Assembly: GCA_013400155.1 (NCBI GenBank)
Contig: VXBM01000240.1
Span: forward strand, 517,997-581,996
DNA: 64,000 nt
Direction: 5' to 3'
From: Helopsaltes ochotensis
Lineage: Eukaryota; Chordata; Aves; Passeriformes; Locustellidae
The position numbers and the translations under genes were made by a program. The notes beneath the pieces are model-generated. The model did not search any database and had not been told where the DNA came from. It worked only from the letters and a program-made list of their open reading frames with translations. This document shows, one piece after another, positions 23,666 to 36,133 of the stretch (its first letter is position 1; the number at the start of each line of letters is the position of its first letter).

Positions 23666-26600
23666 GCCTGTTTCATTAGTTTGAATGTAAAAATTGTTCT
23701 AAGCAGCACTCACTGGATTTGCATGTAGCTAAAATGATTGACAATTAGACAATCAGACAATCAGTGTTCCTATGTCTGTCCAAGAGTTCTGGTGCTGTAT
23801 CAAGTGCCTGATACATGACAGCTGAGCTATCCATAGCAGGTCCTATCTTACCACTGAAATAGCATAAAACTTCCCATTCCCTTTACCGAGTGCGCATCTT
23901 TCTGAATTAGCTGCTTATCTATATATTGCCTTTTTCAAACTAGAAAAAAAATTCAATCTACTAAAATTCTCAAAGTAACATGAAGGAATACTAGTTGGTG
24001 ATGCTCTTAATTAGCCAAGTACTTTTCTTAAAATATTAAAATTGGTTTAGCCTTTGTCAGCAATGACAGTGGTAAGGCCTGTCCTCATTATTTCCTCAGT
24101 TAAAGTAGCAAGACTAGTGTTAACTTCATTAATTTTCTTGAGAAACGGAGAATTTAAGTGAATTAAACTTGTTTCTTGTCTCTGCAAGAGGCTTCTAATC
24201 AATATTTTCTCTCTTCATAATTGGAACAGCTTTAATACCAATAAGTTTTATTGCATGAATCTTTTGACAAATTACCTACTGTATCAAACACAGTAATTAT
24301 TTTGCAAGGTTTTGTGTACCAGCATGCTGTTCAGATTAAGAAATATCATTATTCTAATTTTACAGTAATTCTTAATTTCTATCACCAGTAGCAAATCAAG
24401 GATGAAGCAAATAACAGGACTGGAAGGGAATAGGCATCTGGTTTAACCCCAGTTCGTCATTTTCCAGAGATATGTTAGCATCCCTCTTTTCTTCAAAGAA
24501 AGACTCTGCATATTCTCAGTCCAACGTCCAGCAGATTCTCCCATTTTTTTTCTCTACTCCTATTCTTGTCCCTCAGAGGACTCTTCCAATTCCCTAAGAC
24601 ATTTCTTGACTTCGGCATGTTTGTTTCCTGTGGTCCTTCACCAGACTGCTGCAGGCACAAGTGGTGCCAGGACTCGTGCCAGGCACCCATGTGGCAAGAA
24701 GGTCAAGCCCTACTTCCGTATCTGGCTGCAGCATCAGTCCCCTCCCTCTTCCTGCTTGGCCAGGTGCTTGCCATCTCTGTTGCTACTCCTAATAGTGATT
24801 GTCTTGGATCTTCCACAATGCTGATACAAAAAAAAAATATTGTGGCACTGTCAAATACTGTGATATAGCATTATTAAACTGATTTGAAAAGCATTAAGGT
24901 GTATAAACTTCCTAATGGTACAATTCCATCTACTGTGTGTAAATGATTGCAGTATTGAAATTACATTGCTGTTGTTAGAAAACGACTTCAATCACTTCAG
25001 TAAATGCATTGCTGTGTGAACAGTATATTGTAATACTCAGCATGCTGTCACTGACACTGAGCATGTAAACATAGCACAATTATGTGATTCCTGTACTTGT
25101 GGTGATAGACTACAAAGTCTGTTTACTCTGGCAGTTCTTATCTTAGCAGTAAGATAAAAACCATGAGCCACAACAAAGTCAGTCAAATATTTCAGTTAAT
25201 GTTTATTGCAAATGTGCCAAGGCTTCCATGCTTTTGCCTCTCCAAAGAAGGTACGTGTATCAAAGTGCTCATGAGAAGGACAGCTGAGCCTTTGGCACCA
25301 AGGGTGCAACACCCAGTAGCACAGCTGCTCGCTGTAATGTGCCTTTATCTTGGTCTGTTGGCAATACTGGCTGTGGTTGGCTTTCTGGCAGGCTTCCTAC
25401 CACATCCGTGGGTGATGTTCCAGCTCTGGAAATGAAAGGGTACGATTTCATTTCTTTCCCTTGCAGTCTGTTAACGAGAGTACTGAGTACAAAGTCCTTA
25501 TTATTTTACTCAGTATTGCCAGTGAAATTAAGCCTCTCTCAGAACTGATTTGGCATTCACTTCAGCCGCTGAGCAGCCCTCTAAGCCATATCAGGGACTC
25601 GTCACCTACAGCAGTAGTGGGTCTGTCCACCAGATTTCAGTAGGATCTCCTAGAAAGGGAATTTTGCAATAGGCTCTTCAAGATCACAGGGAACAAAACA
25701 TTTATTTGGAATAAACGTGTGGTCCTTTTTCAGTTGTGTTGTTAAAGGAGAAAAAAATTAGCCAGATGTTCACTATGGAAAAATATTAATTTAAATAAGC
25801 TTTGTCCCAGATGAGTTCTTAAATAGAAAGGAAAATGAGACCTTCACATGTGTTGGTCATTGCCCTGTCCACCTAAGCAGTGATGCCTCAGGAATGACTG
25901 TTCTCAAGCCACAGCTCAAGTCCTGGCCCACATGATGTGTGTGGATGGCCAACAAAGAGGTGTGAGGACCAAAGAAGTCTGGCACGGTGGAAACTCAGAT
26001 GCTTTGTTTAGAGGAAAGGGAGGCAGGCCTGACTGGGAGGATGGGATTCCTTTCAGAGCATGGTCAAGTTGAGGGCTTGACACAGAGGCCATATCACCTT
26101 TCCAGTCCTGAGCTTCAGTAGTAGCAGGAGGCCTTAGACCAGTGGCTATGCACAATCAAGTGCTGCTGCATCTACTTGCAGTTAAACAGCAGGGAAAGGC
26201 ACCTGACCATCCTTCCTGGTGTGTTAGTTGCTCGCTATTCATCTTCTTCTGTGTGATGCTGGTTTAGACTGCAGCAGTGGCTCTAATGTTCCCCTGCTTA
26301 TGGTTGCAGAGACAGACTCTGCCACAAAGTAATGGGTAAGGCCCTTTGCAGTTTGCTAAGTTGGTAACTCAAGAAGGAAAGGATGAGTATAGGATGCCTT
26401 AGAGTATGATGCTGAGATGTGTCAGAGCTTTGGAAGCCACAAATCTATTGGCACAGACATGGTGATGTGATATTAGCAAGAACTTGTCCATGCAACCTCT
26501 GAAAAGCAATCCCTGCTGTTATCTTACCCCAATCACTCTAGGGTTTAATTTTAGACAGAGCCACTTGAATTTCTGGGGTATTTAATATATAGATGAGGTG

Positions 26601-29486
26601 TCTGGCAATTCCCAGGCTTGCTTAAGATTATTTTGTAACATGAATACAACTTGTAAGGACTTTTCTTCTGTTACTTTTGGGAGAACTCCTTAATCAATTG
26701 GGGGTTCTTGGAATTGTATGCAAAGTGACACTCAACTGCTGCTGGTTCAGGAAGTTTGCAGCTGTTCATGTGAGAATCTTGTGTCTCATTCAAGGTGAAT
26801 GAGTTTGCAAGTGACAGAGTACATTGCAGTTATTTTTCTTTTCTTCCCCTAAAGACTAGGAGGAAAGCAGAGCTATTCATTTCTGCTCTCCTTATCCCCC
26901 AAAAGAGCAAATCTGTATTTGATCTATTTTCTTTTTTTTTTTTTTTTTTCTTTCCCTAATGCACAAAACTAGGTCATGAAATCCATGAGTAGATTGCTTG
27001 GCAAATTTCTTTGGACTTGCTTGAAGAATCAGCCACAGTTTTGATGTAGTCAGTGTCTTTAAACACCACTGGTTTTAGAAGGTATGTGTTGGTATAGACA
27101 AATGCAGCATTGCTTTCTCTTGGATAGCCAGCCCATAGAACCACACAACACAAACCAGCAGGTAAGTTCTCAGTCACAAGTACTGTTTAACAGTATTATT
27201 TGAGCTGATTTTGTCTGCTGTATGCAGTAGACTAATAGTACGGACTCACAGACTCCTGCTACTATTCAAAGCATGGTGATTTCCCTGAAGAATTTTTAGG
27301 TGGGTATTTGATCTTTGTGTTTAACAGTTTCAGGAGGTCTAGCATCTTCCTCCCACTATGGTAAATAGCGAGATTTGGTTCCTGCAAATATACTCTGCAA
27401 TAAGACTTGCAATATCTTTTATAATTTTTTGTAATCAGTGAAGTGGGGCTTACTGTTGATGTATGGCCTCAACCTTTTGATGAAGACTGTCCTGACGTGT
27501 CTTTTGCAAAGCTAAAATTAGGCCATATTTAGGTGCATGAGTTTAGAGTATAGTGACAGGACTGAATGCCTAGGTTGTCAATATATTGGACAGTAGGTTT
27601 ACTTTCCATAAGATAAACCTTCATAAATTTTCTCAGATAATAACTCATTTTTTCTGCACAGAATAATTTAGTCCCAACAAAATTTTTCTGGTGCTGGAAA
27701 GTCTTATTGACAGTAGCCACCTCACCATAATCCTCTTCTCTTGCTGCAAAAGTTCTCTTTTCTCAGTTATGGCTCATTTGAAAAGCCCAAATCTCAAATA
27801 TATCCATTCTATTAAAAGATGTCAGTCCCAAACTCCAGCTGGATAATCTCATCCCTTAGTTGTAGATTAAAAATTCTTGGTCTTTCATTAATGATTAGCA
27901 CTTCATTTCTAATCTCCCAGGATTCATGCACAGTAGGGCTCATGTTCAGTCCATGTGCTAAACAGTCTTGTTTCATGAAAAACTGGAACAAGATGGACAT
28001 GAGCAAAATTGTGAACCTAGATGATTAGTATGAATTATTATTGTTAGGACTATTTTTAAAGTATCAGTGAAGCAAAAACAGTTCAAGTTTTATAAGCTAT
28101 TAAAATATTTATGAAAATCACTGAACAGAAAAAATTCCTCTTTTATGCTCCCTTCGTGTGCATTAGTGGTTGACAAAAATTTTAGTTAGTCTTAATCTCC
28201 ACTTATGTTATACTCGGAGATTTACTGTTGCTTCTTAATTCTGTGTGGTTTTGTGCCAGTCACCCAAATTGCAGGGTCAGCAGCCAGGCAACAATATCCA
28301 ACATCCCCGTCCAGTTTTGCTGATTTGCATTGCTTTTGAGTCTGTCAGAGGTTTCCAAATATATTACACTGTCTTTAAGTTATTAATTTTTAGTTGGAAA
28401 ACTGTTTTGCTCATTTTTTGTTCATGTATTAAATTAAATCTTTGTTTAGTGCAGCTCCTTGCAGTTGTATTTTGCTAACCTTTTCCCACAAAACAGTGGA
28501 TAGATTGTACTATGTATACGGATTTACAGTCATTAAGAAACCTATGAGGCTGAGAGTTCATTTTAATACTCACGAGCTGAAATTATTTCACTTTAATTAC
28601 AAATATATTTCTTCATGTGACTGTGTTGCTTGCTGCACTGAAATAATGTTAAAATTCCTTATACTGCTACTATAGCTTTACTTTTCTGCCTTTGATCAAA
28701 TTGGTTACAAATGGCTGTAGATGTCTTATTCCTATTTGATCAATTGTGCTTTGATTTAGTCTTTTTATAGGTAAAAATTGTGCTTTGAGCTATTTTGAAA
28801 TATGTACACGCGGAGATTTTGGATTTAACCATTTTGGCATATCCTATTTTCTGCCTGTCTGGAGATTGTTCAAGGTTTTTACTGTACAATTAATCAGATT
28901 TTGACTTGGAACAGAGTCATAAAGGGAGACTGTGAAGCACTTTGTATCACAGTCAACTCCTCCAAAATATCTGTTAAAGGCTAGTTTAATTTAAGAAACT
29001 GTAATTAGCGATCTTTTTCATCATTCTACCACAAATGGAATTTTTTTAAAATCAAGTATATAGGACAAAATATTTGTAGTGGTATCATTTGGGTAGTATT
29101 TGGGATGGCAGAAATAATGATAAAACTCCAAATCTTCTTGGAAGGCATATAGCAATGTTTATTAAAAGACACACTCTTTTCATCCACTGTTTCGGTACAA
29201 TTAGACATGACTGGTCATTCAGACAAACAGCTCTTTGTAAACATCTTTGTAAGTGAACAAGTTGGTAAAAACAGCAGGTGCAAAGATTAGAAATTGTTTG
29301 GAATATCTTCTCCCAGCTCCCCCAGAGCAAATCCCTGGGAAGGTCTATTTGACTTGCCTTCTCACAGGCTTTGCTGCTGCCTGATGCCTAAAAATGTCTC
29401 TGACTAGGCTGTCAGCATCCACATAGTGGAACATAAACTACAGAAATATACAAATTTGGATTATGGCACATGTAAATGTAGATCAT
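23666..29486. other. Intergenic spacer, 5.8 kb
   Basis: This is unique-looking sequence. An 18-base T run lies at 26932-26949. Several open frames of 60-100 codons occur on both strands, but they overlap each other, have no recognisable motif and no splice context. I see no RNA gene or transposon. Confidence 0.6.
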
Positions 29487-29622
29487 TTTCCTCTGTCAAA
29501 GGCCTTTCAGAAGTCAAGGTAGATACATAAATTGCTTTTCCCTTGTCCATTGATCCAGTCATTCCATTGTAGAAGGCCACTAGGTTAGACCTAGTCAGGC
29601 ACTGTTTGCCCTTTATGAAGTC
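29487..29622 (-). mobile_element. CR1 LINE internal RT fragment
   Basis: A minus-oriented piece of the CR1 RT ORF. In the minus-strand frame it still reads CLTRSNLVAFYNGMTGSMDK, the diverged CR1 block around 'LTNLVAFYDGVT..VDKGRA'. There is no 3' UTR next to it, so it is an internal remnant. Confidence 0.85.
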
Positions 29623-29628
29623 AGAAAT

Positions 29629-29680
29629 CACACACACACACACAAAAAACCCAAAAAAACAAACAAACAAAAAAACCACC
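29629..29680. repeat. (CA)n followed by A-rich simple repeat
   Basis: Eight CA dinucleotides (29629-29644) pass into an A-rich AAAC-type tract that runs to about 29680. Confidence 0.85.
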
Positions 29681-31699
29681 AGCTCTAACTTGCTAGGATT
29701 AAATCAATACACAAAAGATCTTTTGCTGCAAATGAAACTTAGTTAGCAGGGCACCAATTGTATGTATGATTGGTGGGCTATAGACTAACAGTCTAGATTG
29801 TCCAAATCTCTATAAAAATCATATAAATACAAAATCTAGTCATTATCACTATTTTTTTTTTAAAGGCGATATAGTCAATATTCATATATAAGGCTTTTCA
29901 AGGTTAGGGCTGCAAGAAGTGTTTAATAGAATATCTATGATGTAGATATTACATTGGCATTTTTTGTCATTAGCAGTTATTTGATATTAGCATTTTTTGT
30001 CAGATTGCTTTTCTTTAAGAATTTAAAAAACCAAACATATAAAGTTTGGTTTTGATGTCAAAATTATTACTGTTCCTTCGTGTTTTTTTTTCTGATTGAA
30101 AAATTCACAAATGAGGCTTAAATGTGCCATGTTAGCATATCCATATTATTGTCTTAGTGCAGAGAGGGCTAACAAAATATTCGTGCAATTCATCCTCATT
30201 CATCAGCCTCACTACACTTGCTGCAATAATTTCTGTATTTAGCCTTGTATTTATTGTCCAATCTCACATTGTTTTTTCACTTTCTTTCTAAACATCAGAG
30301 GTAAACCTGAAGTTTTATTTTAAGCGTGGTTCTGTTTTGAGATCTTAATTTTCTATTCTACTTCTTGTATTAGACCTGAAAGTGTTTATTAGGGCAAAAA
30401 TGCTCACTGTGCGCATTGCTTGCAGGAGTTGCTGAAAATAATCAGAGTATTGCTTTGTGAAATTGCAACATAAATATGTTGAACTATCTTTAGAAATTAA
30501 AATCATTGTTTATTTGCAAGAGCTTCCAAGCACCATATATTTGCTGACAGGTCTGCATTTCCTGCTGATGAATACATCTTTGAATAATATAAGCTTGTTT
30601 TGGAGATAGTTACCATGAAAATCTAGTGACTGCTGCCATTCCATGCTAATATGATACTTTACAGGCTTCAATTGCTCTGGCAAACAGTGGAAGCATAAAA
30701 CTGATGAAGGTAGCAATCTGAAAATGAAAGAAATGTGTAAATTTTGTGAGAAGAGCTGTTCTTCTGGAGTCAGAATAAGAAGAATTTGAGTGGTTGCCAA
30801 ATTTTAAGCAAACCTAATACTGCTACAGACCAAAGCAGCTAGCATTTTGTTGAATGGGACATGCCTGTGTGCTGTGGTAGAGTCTGGGAGGTTTTATGAA
30901 TGTCTTCACAAAAATCTGAAACCTTTCTGCGTTCTTGTTTATAAAAGTAAGTAATTGCTCTATTGTTTGATATATTTGCTGATGAAAAAGGACTGTCATA
31001 ATTTTTTTTCTGCAGAGGACCAAAAATTCACTTGGTCTTTGTATGTTCATATTTTATTATACAAATAGTTGAAAAATCATTGCATATTTCAGCTGTAACT
31101 TTTGTTTCTACAGTCTTGAACACCAACACTGTGGCTATGACTTATCTCATGAATAGTTAAATTCTGTGGATGCTACTTGTTTCTCTCTTTGCAGCTGCTC
31201 TTTCCATCCTAAGAGTCCTTTTCACTGCCTTGTGTAGAAATGCTGCATTTCCCAGGCTTGTTCACAGCTCTAAAGCCATCATGCTCCATTGCAAAACTTA
31301 GATGCAATTAACATCATCCTCTCTCAGCAACATCCTCTGCTTATGTTTTTTTTCTGTCTTGAACTGTTCATCACTGAATGGATATATTACTGTATGAATC
31401 TATGGTGTACTGACATCTTGAACACTTTATAATTTTTCCTGTTATCTCAAGAAGAATACAGTGAAACTGGAAACATTCTATCTAATATGTGGCTGATTTT
31501 GTGATCAAGGAATTGAATGATTCCTGTATGGCAGACAGGTTGCTGAATCCTCATCCAGGCTCTTTGGTCTCTCATTGGGTTATGCACGTGTAAAACTGTG
31601 ACTGGCACAAACTGCACAGGGAACTTCTTCCACTCTCATTCTGTGCACGAGTTAGTGGGTGTCAAAGCCACCTAGCCCAGGGTAGGGTGCAAAATATAA
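29681..31699. other. Intergenic spacer
   Basis: AT-rich sequence with a local duplication of 'gcattttttgtca' at about 29958 and 29988. Nothing else is recognisable. Confidence 0.6.
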
Positions 31700-31830
31700 T
31701 TCATCATAACATGCTATTCAGCTGTGGAACTGGTCATCACAGGACATTGTGGAAGATCGAGATTTATATATGTTCCAAAAACAATTGGATTAATTCACAG
31801 AAGAAAAATCTCAATTACTATTAAGTACAA
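31700..31830 (+). mobile_element. Possible ancient CR1-like 3' UTR fragment
   Basis: The segment 'agctgtggaactggtcatca caggacattgtgga...' followed by 'ttggattaattcacagaaga' resembles the old amniote CR1 3' UTR block with 'GTGGAACT..TTGCCACAGGA..TTGTGGA' and 'GGATTAGACAAATTCATGGA'. The divergence is high and the call is tentative. Confidence 0.4.
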
Positions 31831-32090
31831 GGACTAACTTTTGACTCAGAAAGTCCCTGAGATTCCTGGAAGCAGTACTGAAGCTTGCACTGCTCAGATC
31901 AAACCTTACCATCTGGCAGGTCCATTCTCACTCATTTGTGTGGTTCTGTAATCTAACACCCAGGGCTCTGCTGTGCAAATGCTGGGGAGAAATTTTTCCT
32001 GAAATATCAGTGCAGCTGAAGAAACGAAAGGTATTATCACAATGAGAAAAAGTCCCAATGGCTCAGTGAAATTGAAGAGAAAGCAATAAA

Positions 32091-33205
32091 TATCACAAAA
32101 TAGTTGAGACTGGGAGGAACCTCTGGAAGTCTTCTGATCCATCCACCCTATTCAAGCAGGACCTCTTAGAGCTGGTTGCCCAGCACTATGACCCTGCATC
32201 CAAGGATGGAGATTCCAGCACCTCTCCAGGCAACCTGTACCAGTGCTCAGTCATCTTCATAGTGTAAAAGTGTTTCCTGATGTTCAAACCATGTCACCTG
32301 TGTTTCAGTTTGTGACCCTGGCCTCTGGTCCTGTCAATGGGCACATCTTGAAAGAGTTGAACTGTCCCCTTTTCACACTCCTTTCCAGTCATTTTCTGAA
32401 AGCTGCTTTCTTAGTTGGGTGTCCTCTGATGTCCTGGTGCATGAGGTTGTTCTTCTCCAGCTGCAGGACTTTGCACCTCTTATTCAGCTTCCTGGGGTTC
32501 CTGTTGGCCTGTTTCTCCAGCCTGTTAAGCTCCCTTGGGATGGCAGCATGGCTCTCTGGCCCCTGCTCTCAGTTTTGTGTCATTTGCGAACTGGCTGAGC
32601 GTACACCCTCCACCACCATCTAATGGAAGTGGTAAACAGATTAAACCTGGTATTTACCCCTGGGGTACATTGCCAGTTACTGGCTTCCAGTTTGACTTCA
32701 TGCCCTCTCGGCCTGGCCATTCTGTCAGTTTTTGGTCCACCTCCCTGTCTGCTCATCAAGCCTATACTTCAACACCTTCCCTGTGAGAATCTTTTGGCAG
32801 ACAATGTTGGAAAGCCTTACTAAATATCCACTGCTCCACTCTTTTCTGCCAGGATAGTAATCGTAGAGGGTTGTCAAGTTTGTCAAGCCTGACCTGCATT
32901 TGGTGAATCCATGCTGACTCTTCCATATGATTCTTGTCTTTCCTGTGCTTAGAAATGGTTTCCAGGATTAGCTCCTCCATCAACTTCCAAGGGATCAAGT
33001 TGAGTCTGACTGGCCTGTAGTCCCCTGGGTCCTCCTTCTTAAACATAGGATGACATTTGCTTTTTTCTAGTCTTCAGGCACTCCTCCCAGTTTTTGTGTG
33101 GAATCAAGAATTATAGAGTAGTGTTACAATGGCATTAGCCAGTTCCCTCAGGTTCATCATCCATCCCCAGGAAGAACTCCATGATATTTGGGCCATCCAA
33201 TATCT
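32091..33205 (-). mobile_element. CR1 LINE, 1.1-kb minus-strand copy with RT remnant
   Basis: From left to right it shows the reverse 3' UTR ('cccagcactatgaccctgca', 'ggagattccagcacctctcc'), the reverse of the RT 3' half ('tttgtgtcatttgcgaactg', 'ttggtgaatccatgctgact') and the RT centre. A minus-strand open frame at 32762-33046 still carries the RT motif EDPGDYRPV...LIPWKLMEELIL, a decayed form of the CR1 'EDPGNYRPVSLTSVPGKIME' block. It is broken elsewhere and inactive. Confidence 0.93.
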
Positions 33206-34331
33206 ACAAAGGAAGTCTAGCAGCAGCTCTGTCTTGTAAGTTGAAGCAGGAAACAAGCAACACTGAAACAAGTCTAAGAAGTGGGAGATTATTGCTAGTG
33301 GTTGAAATTTACTGACACATAACAAAGGAGTTCAAGCTGGAGTTGGTAAGTGTGATGTTTATGCTAAAATCACTACTGAAGTAAATAAATAGCATCAAAA
33401 CCATCAGCAGTTCAGCAGGTAGAGTCCCTGGATGTTACTGAAGATATGGGTAGTCAATATAGAAAACTCATTCAATTGGCCTTTTTAGCTTGATTTGTAT
33501 GCATGAATTGTGTTACTGCCAACTGCAGCAAGTTTTGGCTTCAGAGGACAGCACAATGACACTCTGGAGGGAACAGCTACCCTCTTCTGCTCATCAACAG
33601 ACTTCAAGTGCAGCTCTGGACTTAAGAGAAAAGGTTTTCATACTAGAGCCCTGTCTAAGCTCTTTAATCTTTATTCCCTGCCAAAAGCAAACTCAACAGA
33701 GTAATCTGTTTGGACAGATGCAGGCAAAGGCTGTCATTTTATACAGTTTCATACTGTTGATATTCTGAGTGTTATTCAGTTTGACCTGCCCACAAACAGC
33801 TCACTTTATCTTTCCCATTCCTAAATTGTCATACCTGAAATTCAGTTTTGTGTGACAGCTCTGACACCACAAAGTTATTTTAATTCCCTTCCTCCAGCTC
33901 TTGCTCAGTGTCACAAGCATCCAATACATCTGCAATATTTCTTAAGAGAAGTACTGCTTCTCTGCTTTCTCAGCTTTACCTTGTGCTACCACAGATGACA
34001 GTTCAGCTGACAAAATAAAAATTTGCATCACCCACTGACTGTGCTAACTCCTGACTTCTGGTAATGGCCATGTTCTTCCAGATGCTGCAAAAACAGATCT
34101 ACAAGCATGAAAGCAGTCGGCTGCAAGAATTAGTGTATATCCACTGACTCCAAGGTATGTAAGTACATACTTGCCTTAAAAGACTAACTTCTCCTGTGCA
34201 TATATTTTCGGGATTATTGGAGCAGTGTAGCTTGGGAGAGTGTCTACTGAACACAGTTAAGCTTGAATTTGTAGATATTCACCAGATTAGCTACTTTAAG
34301 GACTTGTAGCAAAGGAGGAGGAGAATGCTGC
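33206..34331. other. Intergenic spacer
   Basis: About 1.1 kb between a CR1 and an LTR. I recognise no repeat or gene. Confidence 0.6.
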
Positions 34332-35103
34332 TGTCTTGGTTTGAAAGACAGGTATCTGCTAGGGAGGGCAGGACCTCCCTTTGGAATGGAGAATTCGAAT
34401 CCCCTCCCTCTCTCCAAATTATTATAATTTAGGAAATTAAACGGGCTTTTCAAGCAGAGGTATAGGGTTAGGGATAACAGTTCTTTAGTAGTATGTAATA
34501 AGGTAAAACAAACAGCAATAACTACTACAATATTAACAGTAAGACCGACCCAGAGACCTTAAGAGGCTTTGCTTCAGAGTCTGGGGGCAGTCAGGTGCCG
34601 GGGCTCTGAGAGCACCAGGCTGAAACGGTGGGAAACTCCCGGGCTGTGGTGAGATCAGAAGCGCTCTCTGATGGCAGCTGAAGCAGCAGGGGTGTCCCGG
34701 CCGAGCTCAATGTGATGGAAAAGCCCCCGAAGCACAAAGCAGTGTCGAGGAGAACAGCGGTGGTGGGACAGGGCCAGCCCAGCTCCAGCAGGGCGGAGAA
34801 GGCGAGCCCGGAGTTCCGAGGCACACGAGGAGCCGATGCAGGTTCCTCAGGTAGCAGCAATGAACTCCGTCTGCAGCAAGCAGCAGCAGCCGCCCTCTCT
34901 CCCCGAAATGCTGGGACTAAGAGAGCAAAACTGCCCCTGGCCTTGTTCTTTACCTGCTTCCAAACCCTCGTGGTATCTTCTCCTTTTGTTTTAGCCAAGT
35001 ACTGAAACAAAGCACCCACAAGTATCCAGCAATCAGTCTGGTAGCAATCCAGGTGGGGGAAGAAAATTCCGCAAAACAGGAAAAACAATTCCAACCCCCA
35101 ACA
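34332..35103 (-). mobile_element. Solo LTR of an endogenous retrovirus (ERVL-like, passerine type)
   Basis: Read on the minus strand it begins TGTTGGGGGTTGG and ends CTTTCAAACCAAGACA, with canonical TG...CA termini and a length of 772 bp. Its last ~200 bp match the end of the plus-oriented LTR at 45129-45818 ('aaagaactgttat', 'ttataataattyggag', 'aaccaagaca' type). The flanks are gctgc (34327-34331) and tctgc (35104-35108), a 4/5 match that fits a decayed 5-bp target-site duplication as in ERVL. The middle is GC-rich. No internal gag-pol sequence adjoins it. The family name is from memory. Confidence 0.75.
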
Positions 35104-35760
35104 TCTGCCTTGATGTATGACAAGTTGGCATGTTAGCAGCTTTTTTGGGGTAATGTTGAGCTTGACAAAGATGCTCAATCTAGTGGAAGCAGAAGCCATG
35201 GTCTCTCTAGAACCTTACCTAGACAAAGTAGCAGCAGATTAGAACAACACTGAGATAATAGAATAGAATTGGACATAGAATTGGACAAAATATCCAAGTC
35301 ACTCATGCATGAGAAGATTCCTTCTGGATACTGAAGGTAGGTGCAGAGGTGAGTTACCTGATACCAAGATGAAGGTAGAATGCAGAAAAACTGCACTTTA
35401 TGTGAGTAGCATTTAGTGATCATCAGCTGGACCCAAGAAGGAAAATGTTTTTGTTTTGGGCTTTTGAGTGGATACACTGAGAAAAATAGCACCATGGTGG
35501 GCAATGATGCACACAAACATTTGATCGCACATGTAAGCTTCTCTTCAAAGCAGGATGGAATGTCTTAGAGCCCAACTTTTGAGGTAGAGGTGACAGGATT
35601 TGTGCTTAGACTCCATCTTTTGAGGTGATTGGATCTGTGCTGTAAATTTCAATAATGGATACTACAACAACTGGAGAGGAGATTATTTTTTAGAATTAGA
35701 GCTGTTGTCTAGGATGACCTATTCAAACTGCATGGGCAGATGCTGGCCTCATTGATCTCT
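35104..35760. other. Intergenic spacer between two LTRs
   Basis: A 0.66-kb stretch without recognisable retroviral coding sequence, so the LTRs on either side are not the ends of one provirus. They are also unrelated to each other. Confidence 0.65.
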
Positions 35761-36127
35761 TGTGGATGCTGACAGCCTGGTCAGAGAGAAATTTTCAAGC
35801 ATCAGACAACTACAAAGCCTGTGAGAGAGAAAGTCAAATAAACTTTCCCAAGCACTGGTCTGGGGAGCTGTGAGAAAGCTCAGTGAAAGAATTAAAACAA
35901 TCCTTGCACTTGGTGTTTTGCGCTTGTTAATTTGCAAGATGTTTACAAAGGGGTGTTTTTTCTAATTAGCCAGCGATGGTGAGGGGTATTAATTAAAGGA
36001 CCAATCATGTCCAGCTGTATCTAACAGTCTATAAAAAGATGTAATTTCTAATAAACTGTGCTATATGCCTTGTGAGAAGATCTGAGTCTGTGTTGCTCAT
36101 TCAGCCTCCTCTAATGCAATAGCAACA
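35761..36127 (+). mobile_element. Solo LTR with perfect 6-bp target-site duplication (copy 1)
   Basis: A 367-bp element starts TGTGGATGCTGACAG and ends GCAACA (TG...CA), flanked by ATCTCT on both sides (35755-35760 and 36128-36133). It contains a TATA-like 'tataaaaagatg' (about 36032) and a polyadenylation signal AATAAA (about 36050), in the order expected for a U3-R-U5 structure on the plus strand. The 6-bp duplication fits a class II (ERVK-type) integrase. No provirus interior is present. Confidence 0.88.
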
Positions 36128-36133
36128 ATCTCT

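Noticed and set aside
24590..24790. Possible processed gene fragment (C/R-rich reading near 24650)
   Set aside because: No frame matches a protein I know, and there is no poly-A tail or flanking duplication.
32762..33046. 94-codon minus-strand frame with RT motif as a gene
   Set aside because: It is a surviving piece of a decayed CR1 reverse transcriptase and not an independent gene.
34332..36127. Two neighbouring LTRs read as one provirus
   Set aside because: The elements are unrelated in sequence, lie in opposite orientations, and the 0.66 kb between them has no gag, pol or env remnant.
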